Positions 1 through 5,108 of a stretch of 15,818 bases of DNA are shown here, piece after piece (position 1 is the stretch's first letter; every line of letters begins with the position of its first letter). Below the pieces are notes generated by a model. The model was not told the DNA's origin and did not search any database. It saw only the letters and a list, made by a program, of their open reading frames with translations. The position numbers were made by a program, and so were the translations under genes. Source of the DNA: Bacteroidales bacterium (lineage in GTDB: Bacteria > Bacteroidota > Bacteroidia > Bacteroidales > UBA932); the NCBI GenBank assembly GCA_004552615.1, contig SFNZ01000034.1, positions 1 through 15,818 of the forward strand. Reading direction: 5' to 3'.

Positions 1-20
1 CCCGGGGTCGGGAGCGATTA

Positions 21-43
21 GCAAAAGTCCAGTGGCCTTTTGC
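21..43. repeat. Stem-loop (inverted repeat) of unknown role
   Basis: The arm GCAAAAGTCC (21-30) can pair with GGCCTTTTGC (34-43) around the loop AGT. Nine of ten positions match; the exception is a T opposite C. The element is flanked by AGCGA on both sides (13-17 and 44-48). It lacks a long T-run on either side, so it is not a standard intrinsic terminator. It could be part of a dispersed intergenic element or the 3' end of an upstream transcript; the window shows only one copy. Confidence 0.55.
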
Positions 44-154
44 AGCGAGCAGCCCGAAGGGACGGTAGGGATTTAGGAAAAGGGTAGCGTATATAAAATT
101 GAAGTGCGTTGGCCTTTGCCCGCATAGAGCGAGACTTCCTCTGAAAAACAGCTA

Positions 155-188
155 TTTGCGACTTGCGAAACTTAAATCAATATAATTG
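155..188 (+). promoter_or_regulatory. Weak promoter candidate for ackA operon
   Basis: TTTG at 155-158 and TATAATTG at 181-188 (7 of 8 matches to TAnnTTTG) are separated by 22 bases, slightly longer than the usual 19-21. This would start transcription about 15-20 bases before the ATG at 214. A second partial match, TAAAATTG at 94-101, lacks a convincing upstream element. The assignment is tentative. Confidence 0.3.
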
Positions 189-213
189 GTACAGATTTTT
201 AATTCGAATAGAA

Positions 214-1431
214 ATGATAATACTTGTTATTAACTGCGGAAGTTCCTCTATCAAGTACCAACTGCTTGATATGAAGAACGATGACGTGTACGATGTCCTC
301 GCGAAGGGCATCGTGGAGAAAATCGGACTGGAGACCGGATGCCTCCAGCATACCGCCACCGGCAAGGACAAGCATGTGATTGACATGCCGATTCCTGACC
401 ACAAGGTAGGAATGAAGCTCGTCCTCGACACTCTTACCGATCCTGAACTCGGAGTCCTCAAGTCTCTCGATGACATCGAGGCAGTAGGACACAGAATCGT
501 GCATGGAGGAGAGTATTTCTCTTCAAGCGCACTCGTGAACGAGGATGTGCTCGAGAAAATCGGAATCTGCTGCGATTTCGCCCCTCTTCACAACCCTGCC
601 CACCTTCTCGGCATCAGGGCCGTTCAGGCAGTTCTCCCTTCGGTTCCGCAGGTTGTCACCTTTGACACCGCTTTCCACCAGACAATTCCGGCTTATGCAT
701 ATATGTACGGACTTCCGTATGAGTGCTATTCCAAATACCGCGTCCGCAAATACGGAGCCCACGGTACAAGCCATCAGTTCGTCGCAGAGAAAGGTGCGAA
801 ATTCGCCGGTCTCGACATCCACAATTCCAGGATAATCACCTGCCACATCGGCAACGGAAGCTCCATCACGGCAGTTCTCAACGGCCGTTCTGTGGACACC
901 TCCATGGGATTCACCCCTCTCGACGGAGTCATCATGGGAACCAGGTGCGGCAGCATTGACCCGAACATCATCCCTTACCTGATGAAGAAGGAGAACCTGA
1001 CTCCGGACGAGATGACCGTGATAATGAACAAGAAGAGCGGTTTCCTCGGCATTTCCGAGGCTTCATCCGATGCACGTGACCTCGACGCCCTCGCAAATTC
1101 CGGTGACGTCAAGGCCAAACTCGCCCTCAAGATGCTTACCTACGGCATCATCAAGACCATCGGCCAGTATGCGGCCGTGATGAACGGAGTTGACCTCATT
1201 GTGTTCACAGGCGGTATCGGGGAGCATAACAGCCGTCTCCGCCGCAGGGTTTGCGAGAACCTCTCGTACCTCGGGCTCAAATTCGACTATGAGGCCAATA
1301 CCGCATTCGGGGAGGATGCCATCATAACGCTTCCGGACTCCCAGGTGAAGGCCGCTCTCATCACCACCGACGAGGAAATCGTGATTGCGCGCGACACGAT
1401 GCACATTGTAATGAGTGAAGAAGAAAACTGA
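214..1431 (+). CDS. ackA: Acetate kinase family acyl kinase
   Basis: Cytosolic acyl kinase of 405 aa that would convert acyl phosphate plus ADP to carboxylate plus ATP, normally the last step of acetate formation. Family motifs are visible in order: N-terminal phosphate loop INCGSSSIKY (residues 6-15), GHRIVHGG (92-99) with the substrate-binding Arg94, APLHNP, FDTAFHQTIP, HGTSH (catalytic His183), HIGNGSS, TSMGFTPLDG, the RCGSIDP segment, FTGGIGEH and TDEEIVIARDT. Length is normal for acetate kinase and too long for butyrate kinase. I chose ATG 214 because MIILVINCG is the family N-terminus; an in-frame ATG at 163 would add 17 atypical residues. Oddity: the usual GFHGTSH reads GAHGTSH, with Ala182 in place of the Phe lining the acetate pocket. 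An 11-base gap leads to the acyltransferase gene, so the two are probably co-transcribed. Function as an acyl kinase is secure; the preferred acid is not. Confidence 0.95.
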   Translation: MIILVINCGSSSIKYQLLDMKNDDVYDVLAKGIVEKIGLETGCLQHTATGKDKHVIDMPIPDHKVGMKLVLDTLTDPELGVLKSLDDIEAVGHRIVHGGEYFSSSALVNEDVLEKIGICCDFAPLHNPAHLLGIRAVQAVLPSVPQVVTFDTAFHQTIPAYAYMYGLPYECYSKYRVRKYGAHGTSHQFVAEKGAKFAGLDIHNSRIITCHIGNGSSITAVLNGRSVDTSMGFTPLDGVIMGTRCGSIDPNIIPYLMKKENLTPDEMTVIMNKKSGFLGISEASSDARDLDALANSGDVKAKLALKMLTYGIIKTIGQYAAVMNGVDLIVFTGGIGEHNSRLRRRVCENLSYLGLKFDYEANTAFGEDAIITLPDSQVKAALITTDEEIVIARDTMHIVMSEEEN

Positions 1432-1442
1432 TACGACATATT

Positions 1443-2351
1443 ATGATTACAAGTTTCTCAGACGTATTTGCAGACCTCAAGGAAAAGGGTATCTGCAAGA
1501 AAATGGTCGCAGCATGGGCTGTTGACGAGCACACCATAGAAGCTGCCTCCAAGGCAGTCGACCTCGGCTTCGTAACCGCCACCCTCGTTGGTGACGCCAA
1601 GATGATTGAGGATGTATGCGAGAAAAAAGGCATCGACATCTCCAAGTTCGAGATTATCGGCAATCCGGACGAGCTCAAGGCCGTTGCACAGGCAGTACAG
1701 CTCGTTCATGACGGAGACGGTGACGTCCTCATGAAGGGACTATGCAGCACTGACAAGTTCCTCCGTGCAATCCTGAACAAGGAGACCGGTCTCCTTCCTC
1801 CTAAGGCCCTTCTCAGCCACGTAGGCGTGATCGAGAGCCCGAATTACCACAAGCTCCTCTTCCTTACGGACATGGCTGTTGTCCCTCTTCCGGACCTCAA
1901 GCAGAAGATGACTCTTACGAACTATGTCGTGAAGGTTGCCAAGTCATTCGGCATCACCACTCCTAAGGTTGCATTCCTCGCAGCTTCCGAGCAGGTGCTC
2001 GCTTCAATGCCGGCATGCCTCGAGGCTGCAGCTCTCTCCAAGATGGTGGACAGGGGACAGATCAAGGGCTGCATTGCAGACGGTCCTCTCGCCCTCGACG
2101 TGGCCATCGACAACGAGTCCGTGGAAATCAAGAAGCTCACCAGCAAAGTGGCAGGCGACGCAGACTGCCTCGTATTCCCTAACATCGAGTCAGCCAACGT
2201 ATTCTGGAAGACCAACTCCAAGCTCTCCTCAGGAGTACGCCAGGCAGGCATGCTCGTGGGTACGACTGCACCTTGTATCCTTGCGAGCCGTGCCGACAGC
2301 GTGGACACCAAGCTCAATTCCATCGCCGAGGCTGTTCTCAGCGTACTTTGA
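1443..2351 (+). CDS. ptb: Phosphate butyryltransferase-family acyltransferase
   Basis: Cytosolic 302-aa enzyme of the phosphate acetyl/butyryltransferase family, exchanging CoA for phosphate on an acyl group. Length and sequence resemble clostridial Ptb rather than Pta: LMKGLCSTDKFLRAIL (97-111), the SHVGVIESPNYHK segment (125-137), the GCIADGPLALDVAI region (209-222), VAGDADCLVFPNIESANV (236-253), and a C-terminal LVGTTAPCILASRADS plus TKLNSIAEAVL. The gene starts 11 bases after the kinase stop. Its stop TGA (2349-2351) shares its A with the ATG of the LacI-type gene, so translation is probably coupled. Together with the kinase it could conserve energy from an acyl-CoA as ATP. Family is clear; acyl-chain preference cannot be read from sequence, and Ptb-like enzymes can also serve as the only phosphotransacylase for acetate. 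The symbol denotes the family. Confidence 0.88.
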   Translation: MITSFSDVFADLKEKGICKKMVAAWAVDEHTIEAASKAVDLGFVTATLVGDAKMIEDVCEKKGIDISKFEIIGNPDELKAVAQAVQLVHDGDGDVLMKGLCSTDKFLRAILNKETGLLPPKALLSHVGVIESPNYHKLLFLTDMAVVPLPDLKQKMTLTNYVVKVAKSFGITTPKVAFLAASEQVLASMPACLEAAALSKMVDRGQIKGCIADGPLALDVAIDNESVEIKKLTSKVAGDADCLVFPNIESANVFWKTNSKLSSGVRQAGMLVGTTAPCILASRADSVDTKLNSIAEAVLSVL

Positions 2352-3382
2352 TGAAGCGAAGGACTACAATCAAGGACATCGCCCAGCAGGCAGGAGTCTC
2401 CGCCGCCCTCGTCTCGATGGCACTCAATGCGCGTTTCGGGCCTGACGGAAAGCCCAACTGCAGGGTAAAGAAAGAAACTATATTGAGAATCAGGGATATA
2501 GCCGAATCTCTCGGCTATATCCCCAATAATGCTGCAGCACAGATAAGCAGCGGAAAAAGCCGCAATATTGCGGTAATCACCTCCGACATCTCCAATGCAT
2601 TCTTCGCCGAGATTTCGAAGCACATCGAGAACATGGCTTACGAGTCGGGCTACAATGTATTTTTCGCCAGCAGTGACGAGAATTCGGAAAAGATGAAGAA
2701 TGTAGTTTACAATCTCCTGAGGGTCGGAGTGGACGGATTCATCATGGTCCCGTCATCCACTGATCCGGACGTCCTCAGCCACTTGAGGAATCTCAAGATG
2801 CCGGTTGTTTTCCTCGAAAGGGACATACCCGAATATGCAGAGGCAGGCCGTATAGTCCTCGACAACGAACAGACTTGCCGTATCGCAGTCCGCGAACTCT
2901 ATGATGCCGGATGCCGGCATATAGAACAGATAACCTATGACCTGAACATATCGACCATCCTCCAGAAGAATGCCGGATACTATAAGGCGATGGAGGAGCT
3001 CGGGCTCTCTTCCGTGGCGAGGATCAGCAGCGTACGTCACGGAGCCAATGTCGCAGAGATGGTGGAGATAGTCCGGGATGCTGCGGAAAGGGGAGTTGAC
3101 GGACTTTTCCTGCCTACCAACACCATCACTGTCAGGACTTTGCAAGCCATGAAAATCCTTGGGCTCAAGGTTCCGGATGACATTGCGATAGTAGGATTCG
3201 ACAGTTGTGACCTTTTCTATCTCAACGACCCGACAATTTCCTATATATATCAATCAACAGTCGATCTCGCGCAGATGTCTTTCCGCATGCTCCTCGACAT
3301 GATAGAGGAAAACAGCGGACCTGCCACCGTAATTCTCCAGCCCCAGCTTGTCCGCGGAGGCTCTACAATGCGCAGTTTCTGA
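2351..3382 (+). CDS. LacI-family transcriptional regulator
   Basis: A 343-aa DNA-binding regulator. The N-terminal helix-turn-helix TTIKDIAQQAGVSAALVSMA occupies about residues 5-24. A Bacteroidota-like insertion (RFGPDGKPNCRV, 28-39) precedes the third helix. The hinge PNNAAAQISSGKS (58-70) connects to a periplasmic-binding-protein-like effector domain (from NIAVITSDISNAFFAEI to the end, including the typical DDIAIVGFDSCDL). In the hinge the usual Arg and Leu are Ala and Ile. ATG 2351 is chosen because it overlaps the ptb stop (TGATG) and gives the usual short arm before the HTH; upstream in-frame codons belong to the shadow frame of ptb. Co-transcription with a kinase and acyltransferase is unusual. 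A palindromic operator-like site 86 bases beyond its stop suggests it controls the downstream SusCD operon, perhaps with autoregulation. The effector is unknown. Confidence 0.93.
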   Translation: MKRRTTIKDIAQQAGVSAALVSMALNARFGPDGKPNCRVKKETILRIRDIAESLGYIPNNAAAQISSGKSRNIAVITSDISNAFFAEISKHIENMAYESGYNVFFASSDENSEKMKNVVYNLLRVGVDGFIMVPSSTDPDVLSHLRNLKMPVVFLERDIPEYAEAGRIVLDNEQTCRIAVRELYDAGCRHIEQITYDLNISTILQKNAGYYKAMEELGLSSVARISSVRHGANVAEMVEIVRDAAERGVDGLFLPTNTITVRTLQAMKILGLKVPDDIAIVGFDSCDLFYLNDPTISYIYQSTVDLAQMSFRMLLDMIEENSGPATVILQPQLVRGGSTMRSF

Positions 3383-3402
3383 GCAAGGAAATTGAAAAAA
3401 AT

Positions 3403-3433
3403 ATTGCATTTATTCATTTCTTTTTTAAATTTG
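3403..3433 (+). promoter_or_regulatory. Bacteroidota-type promoter candidate
   Basis: TAAATTTG at 3426-3433 is a full match to the TAnnTTTG -7 element. ATTG at 3403-3406, ending 19 bases upstream, fits the -33 TTTG element in three of four bases. Transcription would begin near 3440, giving a leader of about 180 bases that contains the operator-like palindrome downstream of the start point. That placement suits repression by a bound LacI-type protein. Confidence 0.55.
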
Positions 3434-3438
3434 CATGT

Positions 3439-3462
3439 GCGCACGGATGCGCTTTTATTTTT
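3439..3462 (+). terminator. Possible intrinsic terminator of ackA-ptb-lacI
   Basis: GCGCA (3439-3443), loop CGGA and TGCGC (3448-3452) form a 5-bp GC-rich stem followed directly by TTTTATTTTT. This is a short but well-shaped terminator about 57 bases after the regulator stop. It starts close to the predicted start point of the next transcript, so it could instead be a 5' stabilising hairpin of that RNA. The two roles are not exclusive. Confidence 0.45.
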
Positions 3463-3468
3463 GGGGAA

Positions 3469-3488
3469 TTGTTTAAACGTGTAAACAA
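3469..3488. promoter_or_regulatory. LacI-family operator-like palindrome
   Basis: The half-sites TTGTTTAAAC and GTGTAAACAA form a 20-bp inverted repeat around a central CG with no spacer. Nine of ten base pairs are symmetric, with a single A/C asymmetry at position 8. A continuous palindrome with central CG is the usual form of LacI/GalR-family operators. It lies between the LacI-type gene and the operon that gene probably controls. No second copy was noticed in the other gaps of the window. Confidence 0.7.
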
Positions 3489-3511
3489 AGCTATAACACA
3501 TTACAATGACC

Positions 3512-3540
3512 TTTGGGACACATAATTAACATTAATTTAA
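3512..3540 (+). promoter_or_regulatory. Alternative weaker promoter candidate
   Basis: TTTG at 3512-3515 and TAATTTAA at 3533-3540 (6 of 8 matches to TAnnTTTG) are separated by 17 bases, short of the preferred spacing. If used, the operator-like palindrome would lie upstream of the -33 element and might mediate activation rather than repression. Confidence 0.25.
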
Positions 3541-3622
3541 CTATCCTGAAACCGCGTTATCATATTGACATGCGAAATTTGCAGGATGAAAATTGGAACT
3601 AATTGAACACAACTGATAAATA

Positions 3623-5086
3623 ATGGACAGAAGAAATTTCCTAAAGACAACAGGCGCGGTAGTAGCTGCCACGGCTCTCCCGCCTACAATCCTTTCCTGC
3701 CGAAAGGAGGACTCATCTGTTCCGGTGAACTACAGCACCGAATTGCTTGTCGCCGGCGGAGGTCCTGCAGGGGTGTGCGCCGCGCTTGCTGCTGCACGCA
3801 TGGGTATCAGGACGATGATTATCGACAGCGGCAACTGTCTCGGCGGAATGGCAACCAAAGGGCTGGTCGGCCCGTTCATGACCTGCTATGACAGCACCGG
3901 AGAACAGATGATAATAAAAGGAATATTCGGCGAGATAGTGGACAGGCTCGTGGAAAAGGGCTGGGCATTGCATCCGGAGGGCATCAGGGCGCAGACTCCT
4001 TATTCCGCATGGATCAAGGAAGGACATGACCATGTTACTCCTTTCGAGCCGGAAGGCCTCAAATATCTTCTTGACGTGATGATGGCGGAAGCCGGGGTGA
4101 AAGTGCTCTATCATGCATCCTTCCTGAGTCCGGTAATGAAGGGCGATACCATCACCGGGGCCACAGTCTTCACCAAGGAAGGCATCCAGCAGATAAATGC
4201 CCGAATAGTGATAGACGCAACTGGAGACGGAGACGTTGCATTCCGTGCAGGAGTACCGTGCGAGATGGGAAGCGTCGAAAGGGGCGGGAAAATCCAGCCG
4301 ACCTCCCTGTTCTTCCGTATAAACAATGTCGATTCAGCTTGTCTCGAGGCGGACGTCAACAAGCATCTGCCGGAGTTCAGGAGAGTCAACAATGTGAGCT
4401 ACAGGGCATTGCACTGGAACGTAGCCCAGGCCGAAGCCAACGGTGAATGGGATATTGACCGCAAGAGCGTGAATATCTTCAAGAGCGTGAAGGATGACGA
4501 GTGGGTGGTCAACAGCACCAGGATCAAGGATATCGACTCCACTAGGTCGGAGAGCCTGACTTCAGGTGAAATCGAGGGGCGCCGGCAGATCCAGGTCCTG
4601 ATGAATTTCTTCCACAAATATGTGGCAGGATGCGAGAATGCAACCCTGACAGGATCTGCGGCAACATTGGGAATCCGCGAGTCCCGTCACGTGAAAGGGG
4701 AGTATGTCCTGAAGGCCGAAGACCTCCTCGAAGGAGTTGTTCCTGACGACAGCATTCTCCTTGCTTCCAATTCAGTGGACGTACACGGAGGCGGTGCGAG
4801 CGCCAATTCCTCGGTCTACAAGACCATCAACGCGAGATGGTACGGTGTGCCTTACCGCTGCCTTGTTCCTCTCGGCGTGGAGAATCTGCTCCTTGCAGGC
4901 CGTAACCTTTCCGCCACATCGGATGCGGCAGGTGCAGTCCGCGTGATGCCTCCGGCAATGGCTATGGGACATGCGGCGGGTGTTGCTGCGGCACTCTGCC
5001 TCAAGGGCGGGGCCAGCCCGCGTTCAATCGACCCTTCGGATGTGCGCAAGGCCCTTGCGGCACAGGGCGCATTCCTTGACATGTAA
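3623..5086 (+). CDS. Tat-exported FAD-dependent oxidoreductase lipoprotein
   Basis: Predicted 487-aa flavoprotein of the FAD_oxidored family (PF12831-like). The N-terminus DRRNFLKTTG matches the twin-arginine motif RRxFLK. A hydrophobic stretch ends in ILSC, so Cys26 may be lipidated and the enzyme would sit in the envelope rather than the cytosol. The Rossmann motif GGGPAG is at residues 45-50 with the ribose-binding acid Asp68, followed by CLGGMATKGLVGP. ATGDGDVAFRAGVPCEMG lies mid-protein, and the C-terminal FAD segment has LAGRNLSATSDAAGAVRVMP and MAMGHAAGVAAAL. Length is normal. It is the first gene of the operon behind the palindrome and is followed after 22 bases by the BACON lipoprotein gene. 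Members are often loosely annotated as xanthan lyase or fumarate reductase-like; substrate and electron acceptor cannot be told here. Start ATG 3623 fits the Tat signal and has an A-rich leader. Confidence 0.9.
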   Translation: MDRRNFLKTTGAVVAATALPPTILSCRKEDSSVPVNYSTELLVAGGGPAGVCAALAAARMGIRTMIIDSGNCLGGMATKGLVGPFMTCYDSTGEQMIIKGIFGEIVDRLVEKGWALHPEGIRAQTPYSAWIKEGHDHVTPFEPEGLKYLLDVMMAEAGVKVLYHASFLSPVMKGDTITGATVFTKEGIQQINARIVIDATGDGDVAFRAGVPCEMGSVERGGKIQPTSLFFRINNVDSACLEADVNKHLPEFRRVNNVSYRALHWNVAQAEANGEWDIDRKSVNIFKSVKDDEWVVNSTRIKDIDSTRSESLTSGEIEGRRQIQVLMNFFHKYVAGCENATLTGSAATLGIRESRHVKGEYVLKAEDLLEGVVPDDSILLASNSVDVHGGGASANSSVYKTINARWYGVPYRCLVPLGVENLLLAGRNLSATSDAAGAVRVMPPAMAMGHAAGVAAALCLKGGASPRSIDPSDVRKALAAQGAFLDM

Positions 5087-5108
5087 ACAAATAATAATCA
5101 TTATCGAT

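Larger units (their letters stand above)
1..213. other. Leader region upstream of ackA, no gene
   Basis: No credible coding sequence is present. All three + frames are closed within about the first 80 bases, and the short open stretches have no recognisable protein similarity. The first 65 bases hold a stem-loop (21-43) and a small CCC-GAA-GGG hairpin (53-61). The rest becomes AT-rich towards the ackA start at 214. The upstream neighbour of ackA lies outside the window. Confidence 0.6.
3383..3622. other. Regulatory intergenic region before SusCD operon
   Basis: This 240-base AT-rich gap between the LacI-type gene and the FAD oxidoreductase gene has no ORF worth calling. It carries, in order, a promoter candidate (3403-3433), a hairpin followed by a T-run (3439-3462), an operator-like palindrome (3469-3488) and a weaker second promoter candidate (3512-3540). 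Near the start codon is a 10-base-period imperfect direct repeat (AATTGGAACT / AATTGAACAC, 3591-3610) of unclear value. Confidence 0.75.

Noticed and set aside
202..209. ATTCGAAT palindrome just before the ackA start, as a second LacI operator
   Set aside because: Only 8 bp are symmetric and the bases do not resemble the 3469-3488 half-sites; such short palindromes are expected by chance in AT-rich sequence.
214..1431. Butyrate kinase (buk) identity for the first gene
   Set aside because: Length and motifs (INCGSSS, FTPLDG, GGIGE) are those of acetate kinase, despite the ptb neighbour and the altered pocket.
1922..2623. Long - strand open frame across the ptb/lacI junction
   Set aside because: It lies opposite two well-supported genes, has no recognisable domain, and fits the usual antisense shadow of GC-rich third positions.
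3591..3610. Direct repeat AATTGGAACT / AATTGAACAC near the FAD oxidoreductase start
   Set aside because: Only two imperfect copies in AT-rich sequence; not enough to call a binding site.
5094..5104. ATAATCATTAT palindrome between the FAD and BACON genes
   Set aside because: It is short and AT-only around one base, in a 22-base intra-operon gap; no functional reason to call it.
4971..5108. N-terminal extension of the BACON lipoprotein frame
   Set aside because: It overlaps the end of the FAD oxidoreductase gene and would place the clear lipoprotein signal peptide inside the protein.
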